DNA of 64,000 nt from an uncultured Hyphomonas sp. Lineage in GTDB: Bacteria; Pseudomonadota; Alphaproteobacteria; Caulobacterales; Hyphomonadaceae. Both the position numbers and the translations under genes were made by a program. The notes below the pieces were generated by a model. The model was not told the origin of the DNA. It did no database searches and worked only from the letters and a program-made list of their open reading frames with translations. Location of the stretch: contig NZ_OY782759.1 in the NCBI RefSeq assembly GCF_963678195.1, positions 558,001 to 622,000 on the forward strand, in the 5' to 3' direction. Positions 41,513-50,124 of the stretch are shown here, piece by piece (position 1 is the stretch's first letter; every line of letters starts with the position of its first letter).

Positions 41513-42760
41513 ATGTCCAGTATTCTGACTAATAACAGCGCTATGGTTGCGCTCGACACGCTTCGCAACATCAACAAAGACCTTGCATCGGTCCAGAACG
41601 AAATTTCGACGGGCAAGTCCGTCTCCAGCGCCAAAGACAATGCAGCAATCTGGGCGATCTCGACGGTCATGTCGACCGACGTCGAAAGCTTCAAAACGAT
41701 CTCTGACTCTCTGAACCTCGGTTCTTCCACCGTCGGCGTTGCTCGCGTTGCCTCCGAGAAGGTGACCGAGCTTCTTCAGGACATGAAAAACCTGATCGTG
41801 AATGCTCAGGGTGCAAACGTTGACCGCAGCAAGATCCAGACCGAGATCAGCGAAATCCGCGAGAACATTGCCTCGGTTGTTGGTGCTGCCCAATTCAACG
41901 GGCTGAACCTGGTTGATGGTTCTTCCACGGCTGACATGCAGATCCTGTCGTCGCTCGACCGCAGCTCTTCCGGCACCGTGACGGCCGCCTTCATTGACGT
42001 TGCGCGTCATGACCTGTCGATTAGCAACACGGCATCGGGCGCAACCTTCGGCGGCACGGCTGTCACTGACACCTCGATCATCAACAATGGTGGTACCGCT
42101 GCAGGTACGGGCGCAACCCTGGCTGACGGCAACTCGCAGACTGTCACGATTGCTGCTGTCGCTGATGGCAACTCCTACCGGATTGTTCTCGATGACTCGG
42201 CAGGTGCCAACAGCCTCGGCCAGCGCACTTTCGAGTATGTCGCCGGTACTGACGACAGCCTGAACTCTGTCGCTGCGAACCTGGCCAACCAGGTCAGCAC
42301 GTTCCTCTCGGCAACCGGTGATACCAACTACTCGGTTTCCCGTACGGATGACGTCATCACGATTACCAACGACTCCGGCGATAATCTTTCGATCACTGCA
42401 GAGTCTGCAACGGGCGGTACGGCTGCTGCCAGCGCAGGCGGTCTTGGTAACGTTGCAACCATCGACGTGACCACGGATGCTGGTGCAACATCTGCACTGA
42501 CCTCGATCGAATCGCTGCTTCAGACGTCGATCAACGCTGCTGCCGGCTTCGGTTCTTCTCAGACCCGTATCGAAAACCAGACTGACTTCGTCAGCTCCCT
42601 GGTCGACTCCATGACTTCCGGTATCGGTGGTCTGGTGGACGCCGACATGGAAGCTGCTTCGGCCAAACTGCAGGCCCTTCAGGTCCAGCAGCAGCTGGGC
42701 GTCCAGTCTCTGTCCATTGCTAACCAGGCGCCGCAGACACTGCTGTCGCTGTTCCGCTAA
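41513..42760 (+). CDS. Flagellin
   Basis: This 415-residue flagellin builds the filament. The N-terminal D0/D1 helices (SSILTNNSAMVALDTLRNINKDLASVQNEISTGKSVSSAKDNAAIWAIS) and the C-terminal ALQVQQQLGVQSLSIANQAPQTLLSLFR are typical. The centre is a variable Thr/Ser/Asp/Gly-rich part longer than in the roughly 275-residue Caulobacter flagellins. It is the only flagellin in the window. A strong hairpin follows the stop, and flaF and flbT lie downstream, as in Caulobacter-type bacteria. No cysteine is present, as usual for secreted filament proteins. Confidence 0.95.
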   Translation: MSSILTNNSAMVALDTLRNINKDLASVQNEISTGKSVSSAKDNAAIWAISTVMSTDVESFKTISDSLNLGSSTVGVARVASEKVTELLQDMKNLIVNAQGANVDRSKIQTEISEIRENIASVVGAAQFNGLNLVDGSSTADMQILSSLDRSSSGTVTAAFIDVARHDLSISNTASGATFGGTAVTDTSIINNGGTAAGTGATLADGNSQTVTIAAVADGNSYRIVLDDSAGANSLGQRTFEYVAGTDDSLNSVAANLANQVSTFLSATGDTNYSVSRTDDVITITNDSGDNLSITAESATGGTAAASAGGLGNVATIDVTTDAGATSALTSIESLLQTSINAAAGFGSSQTRIENQTDFVSSLVDSMTSGIGGLVDADMEAASAKLQALQVQQQLGVQSLSIANQAPQTLLSLFR

Positions 42761-42769
42761 TATGACCGG

Positions 42770-42801
42770 TAGCCCGGGAGCCAATGGCGGCTCCCGGGCT
42801 A
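42770..42801 (+). terminator. Strong hairpin between flagellin and flaF
   Basis: A 13-bp perfect stem (TAGCCCGGGAGCC with GGCTCCCGGGCTA) encloses a 6-base loop AATGGC, starting 10 bp after the flagellin stop. Only a weak T-rich stretch follows (TCATTTCT). It probably ends or protects the flagellin mRNA and lowers read-through into flaF-flbT. Confidence 0.7.
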
Positions 42802-42829
42802 TCATTTCTACTATCCCGGGGAGGGTGCA

Positions 42830-43219
42830 TTGCAATCACTGGCTTTCAAGGCATATGGGGAGGTCAAGCAACGCACTGCGGGTGAGAAGGAAATTGAATT
42901 CGCGCTGTTCCGGCAGATTACGGACGCGCTTGAACAGGTTTCCGAAGGTGAAGATGTGCAGCCCACAGATTGGGCAGAGGCAATTCACCGAAATCAACAA
43001 TTGTGGACAACTATCGCGATCGATCTGCTTCACCCTGGCAACAGCCTGCCGGATGAGATGAAGCGGAGCCTTTTGTACCTCGCCGAGTTTGTCCGGCAGA
43101 CCAGTATGAAGATCATGGGCGGCGAAGGCGATATTGCCGACCTGATCGAAGTCAACCAATCCATCATGAAAGGCCTTGTGGGCGCTGCCGCCCAGGAAGC
43201 GGCCGGGGAGGGTGCCTGA
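42830..43219 (+). CDS. flaF: Flagellin assembly/regulatory protein FlaF
   Basis: FlaF is needed for flagellin production and secretion in Caulobacter-type bacteria and works against FlbT. The 129-residue protein begins LAFKAYGEVKQRTAGEKEIEFALFRQITDAL and continues TDWAEAIHRNQQLWTTIAIDLLHPGNSLPDEMKRSLLYLAEFV, both family features. The start is TTG at 42830 after a GGGGAGGG site. No better in-frame ATG exists nearby. Its stop overlaps the flbT start by one base. Confidence 0.88.
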   Translation: MQSLAFKAYGEVKQRTAGEKEIEFALFRQITDALEQVSEGEDVQPTDWAEAIHRNQQLWTTIAIDLLHPGNSLPDEMKRSLLYLAEFVRQTSMKIMGGEGDIADLIEVNQSIMKGLVGAAAQEAAGEGA

Positions 43220-43653
43220 TGTCTGGTCTCGTGTTCAAAGTGGCGCCGGGTGAGCGTTTCATTATCAATGGTGCAACGCTGGAAAACGGCGACAAGCCGG
43301 CACGTATCCGCGTTGTCGAAGGTGACGCGCGTGTCCTGCGATGCCGCGATGCGATGCATCCAAGTGAAGTCAATACACCGATCAAGCAGGTTTACTACGC
43401 CATCCAGCTCCTGGTCACAGGCGATCTGAAAGAAGACGACACTGTGCCCGCAATCGATGCAGAGTGCGAGCGCCTGGAAGACGTATTCAGCCACATCGAT
43501 GCCGAACTTATTCCAGTGCTGCGCTCCATGATCGACCGCGGGAACTATTACTCGGCGATGTGCCATTTGCGCCAGATCATGCCTATTGAGGCAGAGCTCC
43601 TGGCCTTGCCGGCTGGTCGCAGCGAGCCGGTGCGCCAGGCACAGGTCGCCTGA
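43219..43653 (+). CDS. flbT: Flagellin translation repressor FlbT
   Basis: FlbT binds flagellin mRNA and represses its translation until the hook is done. The 144-residue protein opens with LVFKVAPGERFIINGATLENGDKPARIRVV, and has the IKQVYYAIQLL segment and a YYSAMCHLRQIMPIEAELL end, all typical. It overlaps flaF by one base and is followed by a DUF1217 gene. The RNA it would act on, the flagellin leader, lies just upstream at 41364-41512. Confidence 0.92.
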   Translation: MSGLVFKVAPGERFIINGATLENGDKPARIRVVEGDARVLRCRDAMHPSEVNTPIKQVYYAIQLLVTGDLKEDDTVPAIDAECERLEDVFSHIDAELIPVLRSMIDRGNYYSAMCHLRQIMPIEAELLALPAGRSEPVRQAQVA

Positions 43654-43658
43654 CGCCT

Positions 43659-44489
43659 ATGTTCCAGCCGGCGATCCCTCTTTCCGGAATCGGTGGATGG
43701 AGATTTCTCCAGGACACGTATTCCCGTCAGCTCGATTCCTTCAGCGATTCCCCCCAGGTCCGGAATGACCGGGATTATATGCTGGAGAAACTCTCCAATC
43801 GGATGACCGTGGACGAGTTCATGAGTGACCGACGCCTGTTGCGGGTCACGATGACGGCGTTTGGTCTGGGCGGTGAAGAATGGAAAGGCGGTTTCATCCG
43901 CAAGGCGCTCGAAGAGGTCGGGGATCCGGACAGCACATTCCTCGCGCGCCTTAACAACACAAAGTATACCAAATTCGCTGAAGCGCTGGCGCCCATCGAT
44001 GGCAATATCATCATGTCGTCCGGCGAGTTGGCAAAGATTGCGGTCAATTTTGAGGCTCAATCGTTCCAGACCGCTGTCGGGGAAGTCGACGATTCCATGC
44101 GGCTCGCGCTGAACTTCCAGGCCGAAATTGCCGAGATGACCAGCAATGATGCGTCGGACAAGACGATTCTCTACCGTATCCTTGGAGATGTCCCGGTCCG
44201 TACGGTTTTCGAGACAGCCTTCAGCCTGCCTCAGGGCATCAGCGGTCTCGACCTCGATCGGCAGGCGGACATCTTCAAGGAAAAGATCACGTCTGTCCTC
44301 GGGATCAGCGACCTGTCCGAACTGTCAGAACCGGAAATGACTGAAAAGCTCATCCACCGGTACCTGGCCATGGAGACGATCGAAAACGGATCGACGTCTT
44401 ACTCTTCGGCATCTGCAGCTCTGACATTGCTCGGCAACGGGGTGGGCAGCCAGGCCAGCCAGAACCTGTTCATCAGTCTTCTGATGTAG
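43659..44489 (+). CDS. DUF1217 family flagellar-locus protein
   Basis: The 276-residue protein resembles the DUF1217 family, found in flagellar regions of alphaproteobacteria. It shows FQPAIPLSGIGGWRFLQDTYSRQLDSF, then RDYMLEKLSNRMTVDEFMSDRRLLRVTMTAFGLGGE, a repeat-like pattern with matching units further on (DKTILYRILGDVPVRTVFETAF). No membrane segment is present. Its function is unknown. It is 6 bp after flbT and its end overlaps the convergent fliI gene by 17 bp. Confidence 0.7.
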   Translation: MFQPAIPLSGIGGWRFLQDTYSRQLDSFSDSPQVRNDRDYMLEKLSNRMTVDEFMSDRRLLRVTMTAFGLGGEEWKGGFIRKALEEVGDPDSTFLARLNNTKYTKFAEALAPIDGNIIMSSGELAKIAVNFEAQSFQTAVGEVDDSMRLALNFQAEIAEMTSNDASDKTILYRILGDVPVRTVFETAFSLPQGISGLDLDRQADIFKEKITSVLGISDLSELSEPEMTEKLIHRYLAMETIENGSTSYSSASAALTLLGNGVGSQASQNLFISLLM

Positions 44490-45819
44490 GTGGTGGCTCC
44501 GGCGGTGCAGACGAAGCGTCCGGCCCAAGGATGGTATTCAACGTCTGGAATGCGCTTTCGATCCCGTCCTGGTTTTTCGTGCCCATGAATTTGTCCAGTG
44601 CAGGGAAGAGGGCGATGGCGTTGTCACCGTCGGGATCCTTGCCGAATTCGTAGAGGTTGGCCCTCAGCATGGGTTCCAGTTCCTCATACAGGGCGAGTGT
44701 CCGGCGGCAGCGGCGGATCAGAGCATTCTCTTCTTCCGTTGCTGCATGTGGCAGGGCGCGGGAAACCGACCGGAGCACATCTATTGCAGGATAGCGCTGG
44801 CGTTCGGCAATCTGGCGTGAGAGAATGATGTGCCCGTCGAGGATGCCGCGGATCATGTCAGCCACTGGCTCTTCCATGTCCGATCCGGCGACGAGCACGG
44901 AATATATGGCGGTGATGTCGCCCTTATCGTCCAGACCGGGCCCCGCACGTTCAGCCAGTTCGGAGATGACCCGGACCGTTGAGGGAGGGAACGCGTTCAA
45001 TGCCGGAGTCTCGCCGGCCATGAGCGCGGTTTCCCGGTGCGCTTCGGCAAACCGTGTAATCGAGTCGAACAGGAAGAGGACATTGTGCCCTTCGTCCCGG
45101 AAGTGTTCGGCCGCGGTGATCGCACAATACGCCGCACGTTTCTTGGCGCCCGGAGGTTCGCTGGCTGTCGCAGCGACCACGACGGTCTTCGACATGATGG
45201 ATTTCGGCAGGACATTGCGTACAAATTCGTTTACTTCGCGGGATCGTTCGCCAATCAGGGCGATAACGACCCGGTCGGCTTCCAGACCGGCGGCGAGCGA
45301 TCCCAAAAAGGTCGACTTTCCGACACCGGAGCCGGCAAACAGGCCAAGCCTTTGCCCCTGACAGACCGGTAGCATCGTATCGGTGACCATCCAGCCCGTT
45401 GCCAGCCGGTTGCCAATGCCGCGCCGCGCATGCGCCGGCAGGGGGGCGGTGTGCAGGCGGCGGTTGGTCGCGCGCAGAGGTGCAATCTGGGCGGAAACGC
45501 CCGTGATGTCCCCGCGATAATTGATGATCTGCCCCAGCCAGTGGTCGCCGGGCTCAATCCGGGGTTCCTGCTGGATCTGGACAGCATCGCCGATCCGGAT
45601 GGCATCGCAGGGAGAGTAGAGCAGGGCAGTCACGCTGTCTCCGGCGATAGAGAGGATTTCACCGAGAATGCTGGTGCCTGGTTTCTGGATGACGATTTCA
45701 TTGCCTACGCCGGCCAGTTCGCTGATCCCGGCAATCTTGATCATCCCGGGTGCAACTTCGGTCACCGTGCCCCAGAGACTAAAAAGTGTGAACGAGGCGG
45801 AAGCCGCACCCATCGGCAT
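44473..45819 (-). CDS. fliI: Flagellar export ATPase FliI
   Basis: FliI powers flagellar protein export. The 448-residue protein has the Walker A motif GSGVGKST (residues 163-170), Walker B NVLFLFDSITRF, the family segment GETPALNAFPPSTVRVISELAERAG and a C-terminal helical domain. The N-terminus lacks extra extensions. Unlike many loci, fliH and fliJ are not beside it: the candidate fliH is behind fliF and the candidate fliJ is behind flhB. It is divergent from flgB. Confidence 0.95.
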   Translation of the reverse strand: MPMGAASASFTLFSLWGTVTEVAPGMIKIAGISELAGVGNEIVIQKPGTSILGEILSIAGDSVTALLYSPCDAIRIGDAVQIQQEPRIEPGDHWLGQIINYRGDITGVSAQIAPLRATNRRLHTAPLPAHARRGIGNRLATGWMVTDTMLPVCQGQRLGLFAGSGVGKSTFLGSLAAGLEADRVVIALIGERSREVNEFVRNVLPKSIMSKTVVVAATASEPPGAKKRAAYCAITAAEHFRDEGHNVLFLFDSITRFAEAHRETALMAGETPALNAFPPSTVRVISELAERAGPGLDDKGDITAIYSVLVAGSDMEEPVADMIRGILDGHIILSRQIAERQRYPAIDVLRSVSRALPHAATEEENALIRRCRRTLALYEELEPMLRANLYEFGKDPDGDNAIALFPALDKFMGTKNQDGIESAFQTLNTILGPDASSAPPEPPPTSED

Positions 45820-45850
45820 GGTGTAAATCCTAACAAAACGCGTCGATCGG

Positions 45851-45899
45851 TTAACCCTTTCTTCAACTTATCCCTTGAAGTCTTGTTAACGAGTTAACC
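45851..45899. promoter_or_regulatory. CtrA-like sites between fliI and flgB
   Basis: GGTTAACCC (TTAACC at 45851-45856), TTAAC at 45886-45890 and TTAACC at 45894-45899 lie between divergent fliI and flgB. The last two form TTAACGAGTTAACC, a close pair. They are 14-63 bp before flgB and resemble CtrA half-sites. Confidence 0.45.
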
Positions 45900-45913
45900 A
45901 AGACGAGTCTGTC

Positions 45914-46270
45914 ATGATTTCCCAGCTTCCGCTTTTTGAAATCTACGGCGCGATGGCCCGTTATGCGGCGGAGAGCCAGAAGGTCAGCGCGACCAATATC
46001 GCGCACGCCGACGAGCCTGGATACAAAGCCAAAGAGCTTGAATCCTTTGAGGCTTACCTCTCCCGCGCCGCAAATGGTGCTTCGCACACCGGGCTCAACA
46101 CGTCTTTCAAAGTCGTCGAGTCCGAGACGCCCGTGTCGCCCGGCGGCAACTCGGTCAGCATTGAAATGGAAATGTTCCGGTCAGCGGAAGCGGCCGGACA
46201 GCACGAGCAGGCAATGACGGTCTATTCCAAATCGCTCGACCTGCTTCGTACCGCACTTGGCAAATATTGA
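45914..46270 (+). CDS. flgB: Flagellar proximal rod protein FlgB
   Basis: FlgB is a proximal rod subunit. The 118-residue protein has LFEIYGAMARYAAESQKVSATNIAHADEPGYKAKELESFEAYL, the rod motif, and EMEMFRSAEAAGQHEQAMTVYSKSLDLLRTALG at the end. Size is normal. It is the first of the unit flgB-flgC-fliE-fliQ-flhA-fliR-flhB-fliJ-like. Confidence 0.93.
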   Translation: MISQLPLFEIYGAMARYAAESQKVSATNIAHADEPGYKAKELESFEAYLSRAANGASHTGLNTSFKVVESETPVSPGGNSVSIEMEMFRSAEAAGQHEQAMTVYSKSLDLLRTALGKY

Positions 46271-46281
46271 GGGAGGTCTGA

Positions 46282-46665
46282 ATGAACCCGCTCAAGCAAA
46301 TCATGATGCAGGCCGTTTCCGGCATGTCGCTGGAACAGCGGCGAGTCACCGTCGCGTCGGAGAACATCTCCAACGTCGACACGCCAGGATACCGCCGCAA
46401 GCTATTGTTGCAGGAAGCCCTGCCCGGACAGGGTGCGGACTTTGCTGCCACCAAGGTCATGCTGGATGAGACACCGGGTCAGAGGGAGTATGACCCGTCC
46501 CATCCCATGTCCGATGAGGACGGTTACGTCACCATGTCCAATGTTTCCCTGATCACGGAAATGGCGGACCTGCGTGATGCCAACCGGACTTACGAGGCCA
46601 ATCTGAACTCGTTTCAGCAGGCCCGCACAATGTACCAGTCGTTGCTGGATGTTCTACGCCGCTGA
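46282..46665 (+). CDS. flgC: Flagellar proximal rod protein FlgC
   Basis: FlgC is a proximal rod subunit. The 127 residues contain SGMSLEQRRVTVASENISNVDTPGYRRKLL and the end VSLITEMADLRDANRTYEANLNSFQQARTMYQSLLDVLRR, as in other FlgC proteins. It follows flgB by 11 bp with a GGGAGG site and precedes fliE. Confidence 0.94.
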   Translation: MNPLKQIMMQAVSGMSLEQRRVTVASENISNVDTPGYRRKLLLQEALPGQGADFAATKVMLDETPGQREYDPSHPMSDEDGYVTMSNVSLITEMADLRDANRTYEANLNSFQQARTMYQSLLDVLRR

Positions 46666-46688
46666 CGCGGTAAGAGGGGAGATGGGTA

Positions 46689-46994
46689 ATGTCGACAGTG
46701 GGGTTCAGCGCTTATACGGCGCTTAACACAACTCGTCCTGCAGATGCCGCCGGTTCAGCGGGTGCTGCAGCAAAAACCGGTGATGGCAACAACGTCGTCG
46801 CTGAGGGGATATCCGATTTCCGTGCTGCCCTTCAGCAGGCGGAAGGAGCTGCCATGGAGACGGCGGTATCCGGGGCAGACCCGCATGCCATGGTCGAGGC
46901 GCTGGCGAACGCAGAGATGATGCTGGATGCGGCAGTGACGATCCGTGACAAGGTGGTCGAGGCCTATCAGGAACTGCTGCGGATGCCGGTCTGA
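46689..46994 (+). CDS. fliE: Flagellar MS ring-rod junction protein FliE
   Basis: FliE links the MS ring and rod and is needed for export of rod proteins. The 101-residue protein has an unstructured start and the C-terminal helices DFRAALQQAEGAAMETAV and PHAMVEALANAEMMLDAAVTIRDKVVEAYQELLRMPV, which are the family signature. It lies between flgC and fliQ, the usual order. Confidence 0.9.
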   Translation: MSTVGFSAYTALNTTRPADAAGSAGAAAKTGDGNNVVAEGISDFRAALQQAEGAAMETAVSGADPHAMVEALANAEMMLDAAVTIRDKVVEAYQELLRMPV

Positions 46995-47010
46995 GGCATG
47001 AGACTGCAGC

Positions 47011-47274
47011 ATGTCTGAAGCGGAAATCTTCGAGATTCTGAGAGCGCATATCTGGGGCGCAGCCATGATGGCCATGCCGATCCTGATCACGACGCTCATC
47101 CTCGGTTTCGTCATCGGTCTCCTGCAGGCCCTGACCTCCATTCAGGAGATGACCCTCACCTTCATCCCGAAGATCTTTGCGGTTGTCGTCGTGTTCTTCC
47201 TGTCGCTTGGCTACATGACCCGTATCGCACTCGACCTTTTCAATAATTACGTCCTGCCGATCATTTCAGAATAG
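47011..47274 (+). CDS. fliQ: Flagellar export gate protein FliQ
   Basis: FliQ is a small two-helix subunit of the export gate. The 87 residues contain AMMAMPILITTLILGFVIGLLQALTSIQEMTLTFIPKIFAVVVVFFLSL, which covers both membrane helices and the QEMTLTF-P-K signature. It is 8 bp before flhA. Confidence 0.94.
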   Translation: MSEAEIFEILRAHIWGAAMMAMPILITTLILGFVIGLLQALTSIQEMTLTFIPKIFAVVVVFFLSLGYMTRIALDLFNNYVLPIISE

Positions 47275-47282
47275 GCCCCACC

Positions 47283-49361
47283 GTGGAAACTCAGAAACTC
47301 TTTGGCCTGTCGAACCCCACCGCGCTTCTGGCGATCGGTCTGATGATGGTCATCCTGGTCATGATCCTGCCGGTTCCGGCCTGGGTGATGGATATTGGCC
47401 TGACGTGTTCGTTCGCCTTCGCGATCCTGATCTTCACCACGTCGATTTTCATCGAGAAGCCGCTGGATTTCTCTTCCTTCCCGAGCGTGTTGCTCGCGTC
47501 GCTGATCCTGCGCCTCGCCTTGAACGTGTCGTCGACCAAGCTGATCATCGGCGACGGTCATACGGGTACGGATGCCGCCGGCGGGGTGATCCAGGGTTTC
47601 GCCATGTTCATCATGGGCGGCAATCTTTTCGTGGGGCTCGTCGTGTTTGGCGTTCTCGTGATCGTGAACTTCATGGTCATCACCAAGGGTGCGGGGCGCA
47701 TGGCAGAAGTTGGTGCCCGCTTTGCTCTCGACGCCATGCCGGGCAAACAGCTGGCCATCGACTCCGACCTTGCTGTCGGCGCCATCTCTCACGAGGAAGC
47801 CAAGAAGCGCCGCCAGAAGGAACAGGAAGAAGCCGCCTTTCTCGGCTCCCTCGACGGTGCGTCGAAATTCGTGAAGGGCGACGCGATCGCCGGCCTGCTG
47901 ATCACTGCGCTGAACCTGCTGGCAGGTATCGGCATCGGCCTGACGGTGCATCACCTCAGCTTCTCTGAGGCGCTCAGCAATTATTCGATCCTGACAGTCG
48001 GTGATGGTCTCGTCTCGCAGATCCCCGCCGTGATTGTGTCCGTCGCTGCCGCGCTTCTGCTCTCGAAGGGCAGGGAAGATGGAGCAATCGACCTCGCGCT
48101 GGTGGCCCAGCTGGGTGCCAACGCAACGGCGCTGTTCATCGTTGCAGGGATTCTCGGTGTGTTTGCCCTGTTCCCGGGCCTGCCATTCCTCCCGTTCATG
48201 GTGGCCGCAGTCGGATTTGCGACGGCTGCCTGGTTCATCCATCAGCAGCATCAGAAGACCGAAGCCGATAAAGAGCTGGCGCTCGAGGAGGAGGCACCGG
48301 AGCCGGTCCAGTTCGGCGATTCCATCCATTCCGACGAAATCCACCTCGAAGTCGCGCCGGACCTCGTGAACCTCGTCCTGCTGGGTGATAATGGATTTGA
48401 GAGCCGGATCCAGAAGATCAGGCGGTACATCGCCGAGGAATACGGCTTCGTTCTCCCGCCGATCCGGATGACGGACAATCCGATCCTGAAGAAAAACGAA
48501 TACCGTATCCGTATTCAGGGCGTGCGGATCGATTCCGGTTTCCTGCGGCCAGGGTCTGTCCTCGCGCTGCTTGAGGATGATCAGCTGCCCCATCTCGATG
48601 GGGAGAAGGTCAAGGAGCCGGTCTACAAGGCAGCTGCGCGCTGGCTCGCCTCCGGCAAGAAACAGGAACTGGCGGCGTCCGGCATTCCGGCGGTCGAGCC
48701 GATCGAGGTGCTCGCCACCCATATGCTCGAAGTTATCCAGTCGAACTTCTCGCTGATCTTTACCCGCATGGTGATGCTCGACACGCTGGACGCCCTGACC
48801 AAGGTGTCCGATCCGGACCGCGCTGCTGCCAATCGCCGTTTCCTGGATGAATACATTCCCGGCAAGGTTACGCCGGAACTATTACTGTCTGTTGTCCGGC
48901 TCCTGCTGGAAGAGCGGGTCTCTATCCGCAATCTCTTCCTCATCATCGAAACACTCGCCGAGGCAAAACAGGCCGGGGCGAATATCCAGCGGTCTGTGGA
49001 AATGGTGCGCCAGCGGCTCGCCTTCCAGATCGTCGACCGTCTTCAGGACGAGCAGGGGCGCCTGCCGCTGATTCAGCTTTCCACCAACTGGGAACAGAAG
49101 TTTGCCCAGTATGAAATCACCAATGAGAGCGGTAGCAGCGACATCGCGTTGCCGCCGGAACTGTTCGGCGAGCTGACGAATTCGGTCCAGTCGAAACTGA
49201 ATGAAGCTGCCCGGAAAGGCGTGATTGCCGCTGTTGCGACCACATCCCGCCGCCGCCGCTTCCTGCAGACCGTGCTCGTCAGCAAGGGCATTCGCAATGC
49301 CGTGTTGGCCTATGAGGAAATCAACGCCAAGACGAAGCCCTATATTATCGGCGTTGTCTGA
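47283..49361 (+). CDS. flhA: Flagellar export gate protein FlhA
   Basis: FlhA is the large export-gate subunit that docks substrate-chaperone complexes and couples to proton flow. The 692-residue protein starts at GTG. About eight membrane helices fill the first 320 residues. The FHIPEP-type region between helices reads ARFALDAMPGKQLAIDSDLAVGAIS, with the following EEAKKRRQKEQEEAAFLGSLDGASKFVKGDAIAGLLI. The cytoplasmic domain is complete and ends NAKTKPYIIGVV. It overlaps fliR by one base. Confidence 0.96.
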   Translation: METQKLFGLSNPTALLAIGLMMVILVMILPVPAWVMDIGLTCSFAFAILIFTTSIFIEKPLDFSSFPSVLLASLILRLALNVSSTKLIIGDGHTGTDAAGGVIQGFAMFIMGGNLFVGLVVFGVLVIVNFMVITKGAGRMAEVGARFALDAMPGKQLAIDSDLAVGAISHEEAKKRRQKEQEEAAFLGSLDGASKFVKGDAIAGLLITALNLLAGIGIGLTVHHLSFSEALSNYSILTVGDGLVSQIPAVIVSVAAALLLSKGREDGAIDLALVAQLGANATALFIVAGILGVFALFPGLPFLPFMVAAVGFATAAWFIHQQHQKTEADKELALEEEAPEPVQFGDSIHSDEIHLEVAPDLVNLVLLGDNGFESRIQKIRRYIAEEYGFVLPPIRMTDNPILKKNEYRIRIQGVRIDSGFLRPGSVLALLEDDQLPHLDGEKVKEPVYKAAARWLASGKKQELAASGIPAVEPIEVLATHMLEVIQSNFSLIFTRMVMLDTLDALTKVSDPDRAAANRRFLDEYIPGKVTPELLLSVVRLLLEERVSIRNLFLIIETLAEAKQAGANIQRSVEMVRQRLAFQIVDRLQDEQGRLPLIQLSTNWEQKFAQYEITNESGSSDIALPPELFGELTNSVQSKLNEAARKGVIAAVATTSRRRRFLQTVLVSKGIRNAVLAYEEINAKTKPYIIGVV

Positions 49362-50116
49362 TGCTTTTGGGCATGCCCGTCCCGGATGCGCTGTCTGCAT
49401 GGATCGCGCTGGTCATGGTGATTGTCGCCCGGCTCAGCTTCATCATCTTCTTCATGCCGGGCATTGGCGAGCAGACCATTCCTCTGCAGATGCGGGTGAT
49501 GATCCTGCTGGCGCTGTCTGCCATGTTCTCGATCTCCGGCTTTGTGGCGCCGCCGCCGACAGAGTCTTTCGCATCTTATGCAGGCGTGCTGTCCACTGAA
49601 GTCGCAATCGGGTTTGCACTGGGCGTTGTTCTGAGAGTCACCATCTGGATGCTCAGCATCGCCGGCACTGTGATTTCACAGGCCATTGGCCTGTCACAGC
49701 TGTTGGGCGTCGCACTGGAACACGAGCAGCAGACGATGACGGCGAACCTCTTATCTATGGCCGGGGCAGCGTTGCTGTTATCTGCAGACTTTCACATCAA
49801 GGCGATTGCCAGCTTGTTGCGCCTCTATACAGACGTGCCGATTGGCGCACTGGAAGCCATGAATCAGGACATGCTTGTCCAGGCATTCCTGTCTGCCTTC
49901 GGGCTTGCCATCATGCTGGCCTGGCCCTTTGTGGCGGTGAATTTGCTGTACAATATCTGCCTCGGCTTCATCAACAAGGCGCTGCCTTCGCTGATGGTCG
50001 CCTTTGTTGGTGCCCCGCTGATGATCGGTGCAGGCATCATCCTGCTGGCCTTGTCGATCATGGGCATGCTGGTGGTGTGGGAAGGGCGCATTCCTGATAT
50101 TGTGGTCTGGCAGTGA
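49361..50116 (+). CDS. fliR: Flagellar export gate protein FliR
   Basis: FliR is a gate subunit with several membrane helices. The 251 residues hold VMVIVARLSFIIFFMPGIGEQTIPLQMRVMILLALSAMFS, the GFALGVVLRVTIWMLSIAGTVISQAIGLS stretch and AFLSAFGLAIMLAWPFVAVNLLYNICLGFINKALPSLMVAFVGAPLMIGAGI, all typical. It is 8 bp before flhB. Confidence 0.93.
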   Translation: MLLGMPVPDALSAWIALVMVIVARLSFIIFFMPGIGEQTIPLQMRVMILLALSAMFSISGFVAPPPTESFASYAGVLSTEVAIGFALGVVLRVTIWMLSIAGTVISQAIGLSQLLGVALEHEQQTMTANLLSMAGAALLLSADFHIKAIASLLRLYTDVPIGALEAMNQDMLVQAFLSAFGLAIMLAWPFVAVNLLYNICLGFINKALPSLMVAFVGAPLMIGAGIILLALSIMGMLVVWEGRIPDIVVWQ

Positions 50117-50124
50117 GGTAGACC

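Noticed and set aside
42001-42480. Thr/Ser/Gly-rich middle of flagellin as a possible repeat array.
   Set aside because: No regular repeat unit is visible. It is the normal variable region of a flagellin.
47247-48722. A 491-codon open frame on the minus strand opposite flhA.
   Set aside because: It is a charged, low-complexity antisense product. The plus-strand frame is a complete FlhA.
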